From Bacillota bacterium (lineage in GTDB: Bacteria; Bacillota; Clostridia; Lachnospirales; Lachnospiraceae), in the NCBI GenBank assembly GCA_023398375.1, contig JAEWSH010000061.1, positions 1 through 64,000 of the forward strand: a stretch of 64,000 bases of DNA, given 5' to 3'. Every line of letters starts with the position of its first letter. Position 1 is the stretch's first letter. Made by a program: the position numbers and the translations under genes. Below the pieces are notes generated by a model. It was not told the DNA's origin and did no database searches. It worked only from the letters and a program-made list of their open reading frames with translations. Of this stretch, positions 1-7,819 are shown one piece after another.

Positions 1-181
1 ATTTCTCTGAAATTCTTTTATAGAATTTTCAGGGTTGCATTACTGTTTAGGAATCATTCTTCCTAGAAATTTCGACTCATTTCTCTTTCGATCCATTCGT
101 CTCAAATTTCCTTTTCAAGGTTCGTTCTGCTAACTTTTCTTTATGAAAATTACTCATTTATTTGTATCGGTCAGCTTGAAT
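1..181 (-). other. probable leader of an rRNA operon (edge of window)
   Basis: There is no gene in this stretch. Read on the minus strand it lies downstream of a strong promoter (182-211). It contains an AACCTTGAAAA-type segment and a small hairpin at about 6-33, as in pre-rRNA leaders of Firmicutes. The 16S gene itself would lie beyond position 1 and cannot be seen, so this call is inference. Confidence 0.35.
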
Positions 182-211
182 ATATTATCACATTGTTCGA
201 CATCTTGTCAA
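182..211 (-). promoter_or_regulatory. sigma-A type promoter, minus strand
   Basis: On the minus strand a perfect TTGACA (206-211) is followed 18 bases later by TAATAT (182-187); a GATAAT at 16-base spacing overlaps it. It lies just past the tRNA-Ser(GGA) gene and points out of the window, which fits a stable-RNA promoter. Confidence 0.6.
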
Positions 212-237
212 CATGTTTTTTATATTTTTCTAACCAG

Positions 238-326
238 CGGAGAAGGAGGGATTCGAACCCTCGCATCGCTATTAACGATCTACTCCCTTTCCAGGGGAGC
301 CCCTTCAACCTCTTGGGTACTTCTCC
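238..326 (-). tRNA. tRNA-Ser (anticodon GGA)
   Basis: The minus strand folds as a class II tRNA. It has a 7-bp acceptor stem GGAGAAG/CTTCTCC, a T-arm with GGTTCGAATCC, a long variable arm, and an anticodon stem CTCCC/GGGAG enclosing loop CTGGAAA, giving anticodon GGA (reads UCC/UCU). The 3' CCA is not encoded. It is in tandem with a second tRNA-Ser 21 bases upstream and probably shares its promoter. Confidence 0.95.
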
Positions 327-347
327 AAAAGCCTAAACATAAAGAAA

Positions 348-433
348 CGGAGAGGATGGGATTCGAACCCATGCGCCCTTGCGGACAAACGGTTTTCAAG
401 ACCGCCTCGTTATGACCACTTCGATACCTCTCC
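348..433 (-). tRNA. tRNA-Ser (anticodon TGA)
   Basis: The minus strand folds as a class II tRNA with acceptor stem GGAGAGG/CCTCTCC, a T-loop GGTTCGAATCC, a long variable arm (TTTGTCCGCAAGGGCG region) and anticodon loop CTTGAAA, so anticodon TGA (reads UCA and related codons). CCA is not encoded. It is first of a two-gene serine tRNA unit. Confidence 0.95.
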
Positions 434-531
434 ATAATGAATGAAACTATTATTGAAAATATTGAAATACTTTCAATATTCTCTGTCATGCTTTGCTGTT
501 ACAAATATGTTACTCAGCGGCGACAAGTGAT

Positions 532-560
532 ATTCTATCATTTTTATTTTTTGATGTCAA
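532..560 (-). promoter_or_regulatory. promoter of the tRNA-Ser pair
   Basis: On the minus strand TTGACA (555-560) and TAGAAT (532-537) are separated by exactly 17 bases. It lies between the end of ispD and the first tRNA, so the tRNAs can be transcribed independently of the ispD operon. Besides this promoter and a small hairpin at about 452-481, the 434-591 gap shows nothing. Confidence 0.75.
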
Positions 561-591
561 TAAGATTCTCCAAAGTTTTTTTAATATTTTT

Positions 592-1362
592 TTATGCTTG
601 ATTTTTCTGAAAAACTTGGGCTATTTGAAGATCCTCAGGTGTCGTGATTTTGATATTTTTATAATCACCTTCTACTAATTTTACCTTCTTATTGGTAAAG
701 GTTTCCAATACCATTGCATCATCTGTGACCGTGATTCCTTTTGCAGCTAAAGTATCTTCTTCTTTCATTAATCTTGTATATGCCAGATTTATTAATCCAT
801 ATTCAAATACCTGCGGTGTCTGGATCATCCATACTGAATTACGGTTAGGCGTTGTTTTGATATAATCATTTTCATCTGCAATTTTAATCGTATCCTTTGC
901 AGGCATTCCAACAACGCAAGCCTTCTCTTTTCTTACACCGTCAAGTGCTCTGCGTAATATATTCTCTCCTATGAACGGTCTCGCACCATCATGAATCCAT
1001 ATATAACATTTGTATTCGGTGTCAAATAAAAATTCTGTTATTGCCTGCAGACCATTATATACAGAATGGTAACGTTCCTTTCCGCCTTCCACAATCATTC
1101 TTACCTTGGAAAATTGAAAACGGTCTACGATTTTACTCTGCACATACGTTTCTTCATCAGTTCCAACAACAATAATAACATCTGTAATACATTCTGATCG
1201 TTCAAACGTCTGTAAAGAATAATAAAGCATCGGCTTATTTTCCAATAACAAATATTGTTTTTTCTGCTTCGTCTGCATTCTCCTGCCTTGCCCTGCTGCT
1301 AAAACCACTGCTATATTTCTTTCATCCATATCCATCCCATCCATATCCACACTTTCCGGCAT
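592..1362 (-). CDS. ispD: 2-C-methyl-D-erythritol 4-phosphate cytidylyltransferase
   Basis: IspD joins CTP to methylerythritol phosphate in the cytosolic non-mevalonate isoprenoid pathway. The nucleotide-binding signature VLAAGQGRRM lies near residues 20-29. Other family motifs are WIHDGARPFI, NRNSVWMIQTPQVF and TDDAMVLE. The 256-residue reading is slightly longer than usual. The start is uncertain: the first 12 residues are Met/Asp-rich, and ATGs at 1344 (GGAAAG seven bases upstream) and 1329 (the usual family N-terminus) are good alternatives. It is the last gene of the tsaE-to-ispD run, 122 bases after tsaD, with a structured spacer between (1388-1479). Confidence 0.95.
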   Translation of the reverse strand: MPESVDMDGMDMDERNIAVVLAAGQGRRMQTKQKKQYLLLENKPMLYYSLQTFERSECITDVIIVVGTDEETYVQSKIVDRFQFSKVRMIVEGGKERYHSVYNGLQAITEFLFDTEYKCYIWIHDGARPFIGENILRRALDGVRKEKACVVGMPAKDTIKIADENDYIKTTPNRNSVWMIQTPQVFEYGLINLAYTRLMKEEDTLAAKGITVTDDAMVLETFTNKKVKLVEGDYKNIKITTPEDLQIAQVFQKNQA

Positions 1363-1387
1363 GCCGTTACATGCGGCACAAATAATC

Positions 1388-1479
1388 CGTGAGAAGAAGA
1401 CTCGTAGGAGGCTTCTTCCAGTGTGAGATTTAGAGATTCTTAGCTGCGGTATTTTTGCTGCTTAGAATTTCTTCTCACG
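1388..1479 (-). other. structured intercistronic spacer, tsaD-ispD
   Basis: On the minus strand CGTGAGAAGAA (1469-1479) pairs perfectly with TTCTTCTCACG (1388-1398), closing a region with two inner stems. One of these, GAAGAAG...CTTCTTC, competes for the same 3' segment, so two alternative folds are possible. It has no U-run and so is not an ordinary terminator. It could be an RNA processing or attenuation element in front of ispD; no known family was recognised. Confidence 0.45.
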
Positions 1480-1484
1480 CTTTC

Positions 1485-2510
1485 CTATCGTTCTCCCAGC
1501 TTCAGATTCGGCACTGCATTCAGATCATACCCGCTCCTGGTTCCTGCAAGGTATTCGTAATATCCTGCTGTTCCTATCATAGCCGCGTTATCTGTACAAA
1601 GAACTGGAGAAGGATGGTAGAATTCTATTCCTTCCTTGCCACATGCTTCGGCAAATGCATTGCGTAAAGTTGAATTTGATGCGACACCACCAGCAATTGC
1701 AAATTTATTAAAATGATATTCTTTCACTGCTTCTAGAGAATGTTCTACCAATACATCCACAACTGCTTTTTGAAAAGAAGCGGCAACATCTGCTATGTTT
1801 ACTTCTTCTCCCTTCATCTGACATCCGTTCAAATAATTCAATACTGCTGATTTTAATCCGCTGAAACTGAAATCATATGCAGAACCATCTACTTTTGCTC
1901 TTGGGAAATGAATCGCTTCCGGACTACCTTTTTTTGATAATTTATCAATTTTAGGACCACCGGGATATCCTAGGCCGATAGCTCTCGCCACCTTATCAAA
2001 AGCTTCTCCTGCCGCATCGTCTCTGGTTCTCCCAATAATTTCGTACTTTCCATATCCCCGGACAACCACAAGGTGAGAATGTCCTCCTGATACAACAAGA
2101 CATATATATGGTGGTTCCAGTTTTTTGTTTTCAATGTAGTTCGCACTGATATGCCCTTCTATATGATGGACTCCGATCAATGGAATACCCGAAGCAAAGC
2201 AGATTGCTTTTGCTGCTGATACGCCTACCAGGAGTGCACCCACAAGTCCAGGACCATACGTAACTGCAATTGCTGTAATATCCTGTAAAGTAACATTTGC
2301 CTCTTTTAATGCTTCTTCGATTACTTGATTGATTTTTTCAATATGTTTTCTTGAAGCAATTTCTGGCACAACGCCTCCATATAAAGTATGCAGTGCAATC
2401 TGTGATGAAATTACATTTGATAATACCTCCCGGCCATTTTTCACGACAGCAGCGGCAGTTTCATCGCAGGAACTTTCTATTCCCAGTATCAATATATCTT
2501 CTTTATTCAT
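1485..2510 (-). CDS. tsaD: tRNA N6-adenosine threonylcarbamoyltransferase TsaD
   Basis: TsaD transfers the threonylcarbamoyl group to A37 of ANN-decoding tRNAs, working with TsaB and TsaE, both encoded in this operon. The N-terminus [14 protein letters not shown], the metal-binding HIEGH motif (residues 116-120) and the FSGLKSAV and GGVASN motifs are all present. The length of 341 residues is normal. The start overlaps the end of the upstream gene by 8 bases, suggesting translational coupling; no strong ribosome binding site is visible. TsaC/YwlC, which makes the precursor, is not in this window. Confidence 0.97.
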   Translation of the reverse strand: MNKEDILILGIESSCDETAAAVVKNGREVLSNVISSQIALHTLYGGVVPEIASRKHIEKINQVIEEALKEANVTLQDITAIAVTYGPGLVGALLVGVSAAKAICFASGIPLIGVHHIEGHISANYIENKKLEPPYICLVVSGGHSHLVVVRGYGKYEIIGRTRDDAAGEAFDKVARAIGLGYPGGPKIDKLSKKGSPEAIHFPRAKVDGSAYDFSFSGLKSAVLNYLNGCQMKGEEVNIADVAASFQKAVVDVLVEHSLEAVKEYHFNKFAIAGGVASNSTLRNAFAEACGKEGIEFYHPSPVLCTDNAAMIGTAGYYEYLAGTRSGYDLNAVPNLKLGER

Positions 2511-3084
2511 TTTTGTTTGTATCAGCCAATTCCCATCCGTAGATTTTCCAATGGCCTTTATCGTCCTTTCTTAAAAGAAATTGTTCCGTTGTAAATTTTA
2601 ACTTTGTACCCTGTCTTAGTGTAAACATACAGTATAATTTTGCAAATTCATATCCGCCCGTGGAATAATATTCTACATCCATGCTCGTGGAAGTAGAATA
2701 ACTCGATATCGTGCATTTTTTTTGCGCAAAATCCTGAATATCTGCTTTTAAATCTATCAGATATTGCTCGTCCGATTTATTTGCTATGAGTTCATCATCA
2801 TAGAGTTCTCTGATTTTAAATGCTAATGCTTTCAATTCCTCTTCCGTATATTTCTCATTATAAAAACATTTTGTAATCTCACAGTAATATTTTAAAACCT
2901 CTTTTGGAGATGGTGGATAAGAAATCTCAAAATCATCTAACAGCAGACTTTGCACTGCTGTAATCTGTACTGATTCTTCCTTTTCCGGTACTGTTCTATT
3001 AGACAAATAAAAATAATAAGAGATTATTAATGCAATTAAAATGATTAATATAATTGTCCCTTTTACTCCTTTAAAGCGACCCAT
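2503..3084 (-). CDS. uncharacterised single-pass membrane-anchored protein
   Basis: A 193-residue protein of unknown function. Residues 9-27 form one hydrophobic helix after a short basic N-terminus (MGRFKGVKG), so the rest should be extracytoplasmic. The soluble part is acidic, with an Asp/Glu/Tyr-rich segment. GGGGGATATCT precedes the ATG. It overlaps tsaD by 8 bases and follows rnz by 18 bases, so it is cotranscribed with tRNA maturation genes. No known domain was recognised; the small soluble part could be a cystatin- or NTF2-like fold, but that is a guess. Confidence 0.75.
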   Translation of the reverse strand: MGRFKGVKGTIILIILIALIISYYFYLSNRTVPEKEESVQITAVQSLLLDDFEISYPPSPKEVLKYYCEITKCFYNEKYTEEELKALAFKIRELYDDELIANKSDEQYLIDLKADIQDFAQKKCTISSYSTSTSMDVEYYSTGGYEFAKLYCMFTLRQGTKLKFTTEQFLLRKDDKGHWKIYGWELADTNKNE

Positions 3085-3102
3085 AGATATCCCCCCGCAT
3101 TT

Positions 3103-4014
3103 CTAATCTTCTGTAAATACAAGTTCTGCTGTCTTGCCGTCTTTTCCAGCTACTGTATTTTTAAATATCTTTTTTACATCATCAACATATGCCTCCGGAT
3201 GTGTAAGTGACGGGCTGAAATGTGTCAACCAGAGCTGTGATACCTCTGCACTTCTTGCAAGTTCTGCTGCTTCATAAAATGTCATATGTTTATGTTCTTT
3301 TGCCTTATCTGCTTTATCAGTTTCTCCGTACATCCCTTCACATATAAATAAATCGGCATTTCTTGCATTCTTTATGATGCTCTCGGTAGGCCTTGTATCT
3401 GTACAATAAGTTAATTTCAATCCTTTTCTTGCCTTGCCCAATACCATGTCCGGGGTATATATGTTATCTTCTATCTGTACTGTTTCGCCTTTTTGAAGTT
3501 TATTCCAATATCTCTTATCAATTCCAAGTGTAATTGCCTTCTCGATCTGGAATTTACCTATTCTGTCAATCACAATATTATAGCCGTAGCATAATACATT
3601 GTGATTCACCTTAAAGGCTTCAATCCGAAATCCATCAAATTCGAACTTCTGCTCCGCTTCTGCTATTTCCACGCAATTTAACGAAAAAGGGAGTTCTGGT
3701 GCTATCACTCTTAATGCACTCACAACTCTTGTTAATCCCTTTGGTCCAATTAAAGTCAAAGGTTCTGTCCGTTCTGCATTTCCCATCGTTAGCAGCATTC
3801 CAGGCAATCCGCTTATATGGTCTGCATGGAAATGTGTAAAGCAAATTACATCTATTGGTTTTGGACTCCAGCCCTTTTCCTTCATGGCTATCTGTGTCCC
3901 TTCTCCGCAATCGATCAAAATATTCTTACCGTTATATCTGGTCATTAACGCAGTCAGCCAGCGGTAAGGAAGGGGCATCATTCCTCCGGTTCCAAGTAAA
4001 CATACATCTAACAT
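3103..4014 (-). CDS. rnz: ribonuclease Z (tRNA 3'-endonuclease)
   Basis: RNase Z is a zinc-dependent metallo-beta-lactamase fold nuclease that trims tRNA precursors without an encoded CCA; both serine tRNAs here lack CCA. The N-terminus LLGTGGMMPLPYR, the zinc ligands HFHADH (residues 61-66), the later Asp in TYCTDTRP and the C-terminal WLTHFSP are all visible. The 303-residue length is normal. GAGGG lies 7 bases before the ATG. It sits within the t6A operon, tying two tRNA maturation activities to one transcript. Confidence 0.95.
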   Translation of the reverse strand: MLDVCLLGTGGMMPLPYRWLTALMTRYNGKNILIDCGEGTQIAMKEKGWSPKPIDVICFTHFHADHISGLPGMLLTMGNAERTEPLTLIGPKGLTRVVSALRVIAPELPFSLNCVEIAEAEQKFEFDGFRIEAFKVNHNVLCYGYNIVIDRIGKFQIEKAITLGIDKRYWNKLQKGETVQIEDNIYTPDMVLGKARKGLKLTYCTDTRPTESIIKNARNADLFICEGMYGETDKADKAKEHKHMTFYEAAELARSAEVSQLWLTHFSPSLTHPEAYVDDVKKIFKNTVAGKDGKTAELVFTED

Positions 4015-4037
4015 TTATAACCCTCGTTTGCTCTTAT

Positions 4038-4280
4038 TTATAAAAATTCATTTATTTCCTCTATTTCTACCGGAATCTGTAATATCTTTTTTAATGATTC
4101 ATAGCATTCTTCGCACAGATCTAGTTTTTCCTTCTGTCCATCTTTTGTCGAAAAATAACCAAACTGTTGTTCTATGCTGCAGCACCCCTCCCTTAAGATC
4201 CCATTCTCAACCTTAAGGTGCTTCTGACACATATTGCATACTACTTCCTGTAGTTCCTTTTGTTCTGAATATATACGCAT
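4038..4280 (-). CDS. small cysteine-rich protein, possible zinc ribbon
   Basis: An 80-residue protein starting at MRIYSEQ, preceded by AGGAGGAAGAAAA; an in-frame start seven codons upstream is less likely because it would lie in this ribosome binding site. Two CxxC pairs (CNMC near residues 15-18 and CEEC near 55-58) plus an inner CC suggest metal binding. It lies between rimI and rnz on the same strand. No function was recognised; the arrangement resembles small zinc-binding proteins of Clostridia. Confidence 0.7.
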   Translation of the reverse strand: MRIYSEQKELQEVVCNMCQKHLKVENGILREGCCSIEQQFGYFSTKDGQKEKLDLCEECYESLKKILQIPVEIEEINEFL

Positions 4281-4365
4281 TTTTCTTCCTCCTAAGTTCA
4301 CATTACGGTTCCTTTACGTCTCCATTATACGCATTGTCGTTCTGTAAACCTAGTGGTAATTGTTC

Positions 4366-4800
4366 CTACCGCTTCCACATAATAACAGCATTTTCACATG
4401 GGCTTTCATAAAAATTTTTCCGAATTCCTTCTGCTAAAAATCCGAGTTTTTCATATACATGTATAGCAGCTGCATTGCTTTCTCTGACTTCTAAAGTAAA
4501 TTTCTGTATTCCTATTTTATCTGCATTTTTCATGAGTTTACATAACATATCGGCTCCAATTCCCATATTCCGATATTCAGGTCTGATTACCACATTCGTT
4601 ATTTCACCCTCTCCGGCAATGTCTCGCAGGCCACAGCTTCCGATAATCTTATTATCCTCTTCAGCTACCATATAATGTGCATATTCTGCTTCTATCATTT
4701 CTAAAAAAGCATTTTGTGACCAAGGCATGGAAAACGTTTCTTCTTCTATCTTAGCTACTTCTTCTACGTCTTTTTTCTGCATATCTCTAAATCGTATCAT
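4366..4800 (-). CDS. rimI: ribosomal protein S18-alanine N-acetyltransferase
   Basis: RimI is a GNAT-fold enzyme that acetylates the N-terminal alanine of ribosomal protein S18 using acetyl-CoA. The 144-residue length is normal. The acetyl-CoA pyrophosphate-binding loop RNMGIG is at residues 77-82, followed by LEVRESNAAAIHVYEKLGF. It overlaps the end of tsaB by 14 bases; the tsaB-rimI-tsaD order is conserved in Firmicutes. Other GNAT substrates cannot be excluded from sequence alone. Confidence 0.93.
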   Translation of the reverse strand: MIRFRDMQKKDVEEVAKIEEETFSMPWSQNAFLEMIEAEYAHYMVAEEDNKIIGSCGLRDIAGEGEITNVVIRPEYRNMGIGADMLCKLMKNADKIGIQKFTLEVRESNAAAIHVYEKLGFLAEGIRKNFYESPCENAVIMWKR

Positions 4801-5533
4801 GTTGTTCCTTTTCCATTCTCTCTCGTTCAGCCTGGGATAATCTCAGATAATTCGGCTGGTGTTCTTCTGCTGTCTCGATTTTACCCTCTGTAAAGTAAAT
4901 CTGTGCAAGTGCCGCAATGGAAGATGCGCTCTGTCTGTTTCTGTGAGCCGGCGCAAGATGATAAGCTACTCTTAATTTATATGCTATCTTTTCAGAAAAT
5001 ACAGGAATACCATCTCCCACAAAAATAACATTCCTGTCTATTCTATTCAATTTATCTATCAATTCATCCATTGTGAGTGCACATTGCGCTTCTATGGTTT
5101 GCAGCCGGTACCCCCTGTTCTTTTGGGCATACTCTGAAGAGGCCTCTGCAAATTCATAGATACCCGCATATACTTGTCCGCGTCTTGCATCCATAATCGG
5201 GCATACCAGCAAATTAGTTCCATACATATTATAAGCCAATCCTTCTAATGTCGGTATCCCGATTAAAGGTTTTTGTAAAGCAAATCCTAATCCCTTTGCT
5301 GTTGCAGAACCAATGCGCAGTCCCGTAAAAGACCCTGGCCCTGCTGCCACTGCAATTGCATCAATTGTATGCATATCTAACTCGACCATTTTAGTGATTT
5401 CTTCCAGCATTGGCAATAATGTCTGAGAATGTGTCTTCTTGTACTGTATCGTATATTCCGCAATTAGATTGTCCTCTTCTACAACAGCTATAGATGCTGT
5501 TAATCCTGAACTGTCCATCGCCAATATCTTCAT
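4787..5533 (-). CDS. tsaB: tRNA threonylcarbamoyladenosine biosynthesis protein TsaB
   Basis: TsaB is a catalytically inactive ASKHA-fold paralogue of TsaD that dimerises with it for t6A synthesis. The N-terminus ILAMDSSGLTASIA and the GPGSFTGLRIG segment (residues 65-75) are diagnostic, and PNYLR near the C-terminus is also typical. The 248-residue length is usual for clostridia. The ribosome binding site is GAGGTTGATATAA. It lies 31 bases after tsaE and overlaps rimI. Confidence 0.96.
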   Translation of the reverse strand: MKILAMDSSGLTASIAVVEEDNLIAEYTIQYKKTHSQTLLPMLEEITKMVELDMHTIDAIAVAAGPGSFTGLRIGSATAKGLGFALQKPLIGIPTLEGLAYNMYGTNLLVCPIMDARRGQVYAGIYEFAEASSEYAQKNRGYRLQTIEAQCALTMDELIDKLNRIDRNVIFVGDGIPVFSEKIAYKLRVAYHLAPAHRNRQSASSIAALAQIYFTEGKIETAEEHQPNYLRLSQAERERMEKEQHDTI

Positions 5534-5564
5534 TTATATCAACCTCAATCTATCCTAGTTTCAC

Positions 5565-5999
5565 TTACATAATAGTTATTTTACGATAATCAAATCCTTT
5601 TTTCAAATCTTTTTCAATTATGATCTGTTTATAGGTATCCGGCAGAATCTCGGTTACCAGTTCAGCCCATTCGATCATGCAGATGCCTTTCCCATAAAAA
5701 TAGTCTTCATATCCGATTTCTTCCATTTCTTCCACATCACCAATACGATATACATCAAAATGATAAAATGGCAATCTGCCCTCTTCATATACTTGCACAA
5801 TTGTGAAGGTAGGACTGCAAATCGGTTCAATGATGCCGAGTCCACACGCTACCCCCTGGGTAAAGACAGTCTTTCCGACCCCAAGGTCTCCATTCAAAGT
5901 ATACACTTCTCCCGCCTTTGCCTGTTCACCAATTTTTTTCCCCAGTGCATAGGTCTCCTCTGCTCTCCAAGTCTCTACAACCATTTCTGTATTCTCCAT
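5565..5999 (-). CDS. tsaE: tRNA threonylcarbamoyladenosine biosynthesis ATPase TsaE
   Basis: TsaE is a small P-loop ATPase that drives turnover of the TsaB-TsaD complex. The Walker A motif GDLGVGKT is at residues 37-44, followed by SPTFTIVQVYEEG and the YHFDVYR and MIEWAE motifs. The 144-residue length is normal. It lies 7 bases after the YcxB-like gene and leads the tsaE-tsaB-rimI block; its ribosome binding site is weak, suggesting coupling to the gene before it. Confidence 0.96.
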   Translation of the reverse strand: MENTEMVVETWRAEETYALGKKIGEQAKAGEVYTLNGDLGVGKTVFTQGVACGLGIIEPICSPTFTIVQVYEEGRLPFYHFDVYRIGDVEEMEEIGYEDYFYGKGICMIEWAELVTEILPDTYKQIIIEKDLKKGFDYRKITIM

Positions 6000-6006
6000 T
6001 ACGCGT

Positions 6007-6486
6007 TCATACTTTGATTTTTACCTTTTGGGGCGGCATATGTGTCGAAATCGCCTCTATTACTGCTACTGTTTTTTCACCCATATCTCTTCTTGGAAAT
6101 ATGGAAGCATTTACCTTGGAAGTATAAACAATGATACTATTCCGGGTGGAAACTGCTTTTAACAGATCCGTCCATGCCTGATACTGGACTTCCTCACCCT
6201 GAGATATCTCTATTCCTTCTTCTGTCATCCTATAATGTAGAGGTTTCTTAAATGCCGGTGTATTATTTGCCTGTTGCTGTGCTTTTAAGAAAAGTGTCCA
6301 CGGCAGATATAAGATGATCACTGCTCCGGCAATTGCAGAAATGAAACCACCATTCATAAAAAAATTGACCACCAGCAGGATTCCGACAATCGTTCCAAAT
6401 ATGCCTGCAAATCCTGAGTAGGTGTGAAACAACATATAATCATATAAGTCCCCTGATTTAATTTTAACATCAAATTCCACTTCCAT
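6007..6486 (-). CDS. YcxB-like membrane protein
   Basis: A 159-residue protein with two adjacent hydrophobic helices at about residues 24-60, followed by a soluble C-terminal domain containing EGIEISQGEEVQYQAWTDLLKAV and a small beta-rich tail. This layout (two helices, then a PH-like YcxB C-terminal domain) matches the YcxB family of unknown function. GGAG lies 9 bases before the ATG. It is the first gene of the tsaE operon. Its role is unknown, and the link to t6A may only be cotranscription. Confidence 0.75.
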   Translation of the reverse strand: MEVEFDVKIKSGDLYDYMLFHTYSGFAGIFGTIVGILLVVNFFMNGGFISAIAGAVIILYLPWTLFLKAQQQANNTPAFKKPLHYRMTEEGIEISQGEEVQYQAWTDLLKAVSTRNSIIVYTSKVNASIFPRRDMGEKTVAVIEAISTHMPPQKVKIKV

Positions 6487-6515
6487 CTATTTATACTCCA
6501 TGTTCTTTATAAGTT

Positions 6516-6541
6516 TAAAAAGCACCTACAGAGTAGGTGCT
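6516..6541 (-). terminator. intrinsic terminator of the ABC operon
   Basis: A perfect 9-bp stem AGCACCTAC/GTAGGTGCT with a 3-base loop is followed on the minus strand by five T. It lies between the ABC permease and the YcxB-like gene. Confidence 0.9.
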
Positions 6542-6586
6542 CTTAATCTTTATTATACTTAATTTTTAATAAAGTGCAAGTTATTG

Positions 6587-7804
6587 TTATTCATGGCGCA
6601 ATGCTTCAATAGGACTTAACTTCGCTGCTTTTTTTGCTGGATAGATACCAAAAAAGATACCCACACCGGATGAGAATAACGTTGCGATCAATATTGTTGA
6701 CACTTTAATATCCGCCCTGAATTTTATTGCGGCACAAATTCCAACTGCTCCCATAGTCCCCAGCGCAATGCCTATGATACCTCCCAAAAGTGTGATAATG
6801 GCAGATTCTGACAGGAATTGCAGCAAGATGGAATTGGTCCTTGCACCAAGTGCTTTTCTGATTCCAATCTCCCTCGTTCTTTCTGTTACAGATACCAGCA
6901 TGATATTCATGACACCGATACCGCCTACTAACAGAGAAATGGCTGCAACAAATGATACAAAAAGTGTGATCGCACCCATAATTGAGTTAAATTCTGCCAT
7001 TTGATCCTGGAATGACTGCATCTGGAACATACTCTCCCCACGCACATTATGTCTGGCTTCCATCAGACGAATACTGTCCTGTGCGATTTGTGAAGAATTT
7101 TCCGGCGACATGGCTTCAATATAGAAACCATCAAATCCATCAATATAAAATCCATATGATGCTCCCATGACACTGATCGGCATCTCTACCTGTACCATAT
7201 CCGAATATCCCATCATGCTCATTAATGAGGAAGCACTGTCCGCCCTGATTCCAACTATCGTCAGCACCTGTGACGAATTATATATGGATACTTCCAGATC
7301 CATGCCAACGACATTCGTTGTACCAAATACCTTTTTCGCAGTCGCCTCTGTTACTACACATACCTTTCTGGCTGATTCATATTCATCCTTGGTAAAATAC
7401 CTTCCCTTAATGATCTTATCATTACTGGTAAATTCCAACCATTCATTACCGCCCGAAACATATCCGTCAAAGTTTCCTTTCCTGCCTGATGCGACACAAT
7501 TCATCTGATAAGCAGGCGTTACGCCTTTTACATTGGCAACTTTCTCGCAGATAGCGTCAAAGTCAGCCTGCGCAAATTCAATATTGGATTTATTCTTATT
7601 TGAATTGATCTGCAAATATAACAGATTCCCTTGCATTTGATTCAGTTCATCATTAATCTGCCCCTTAACTCCATTACCAATTGAAATGAGCATAATAACA
7701 GAAGAAATACCGATAATGATTCCGAGCATGGTTAAAACAGAACGTCCTTTATTGCTCTTAATATTCATAACAGCAATCTTGATATATTCCCAAAATTGTG
7801 ACAT
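6587..7804 (-). CDS. MacB/YknZ-like ABC transporter permease
   Basis: A 405-residue FtsX/MacB-type permease. One N-terminal membrane helix (about 20-42, after SNKGRSVLTMLGIIIGI) is followed by a large extracytoplasmic MacB_PCD domain of about 220 residues, then three C-terminal helices with the signature TERTREIGIRKALGAR. This topology belongs to mechanotransmission ABC systems rather than classical channels. AGGAGAATATGAG precedes the ATG. It is the last gene of a membrane fusion protein/ATPase/permease trio. Likely substrates are antimicrobial peptides, toxins or lipoproteins; none can be chosen from sequence. Confidence 0.92.
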   Translation of the reverse strand: MSQFWEYIKIAVMNIKSNKGRSVLTMLGIIIGISSVIMLISIGNGVKGQINDELNQMQGNLLYLQINSNKNKSNIEFAQADFDAICEKVANVKGVTPAYQMNCVASGRKGNFDGYVSGGNEWLEFTSNDKIIKGRYFTKDEYESARKVCVVTEATAKKVFGTTNVVGMDLEVSIYNSSQVLTIVGIRADSASSLMSMMGYSDMVQVEMPISVMGASYGFYIDGFDGFYIEAMSPENSSQIAQDSIRLMEARHNVRGESMFQMQSFQDQMAEFNSIMGAITLFVSFVAAISLLVGGIGVMNIMLVSVTERTREIGIRKALGARTNSILLQFLSESAIITLLGGIIGIALGTMGAVGICAAIKFRADIKVSTILIATLFSSGVGIFFGIYPAKKAAKLSPIEALRHE

Positions 7805-7819
7805 CTCATATTCTCCTTA

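Noticed and set aside
143..415. Open frame across the two tRNA-Ser genes
   Set aside because: It overlaps both structured tRNAs and encodes no recognisable protein.
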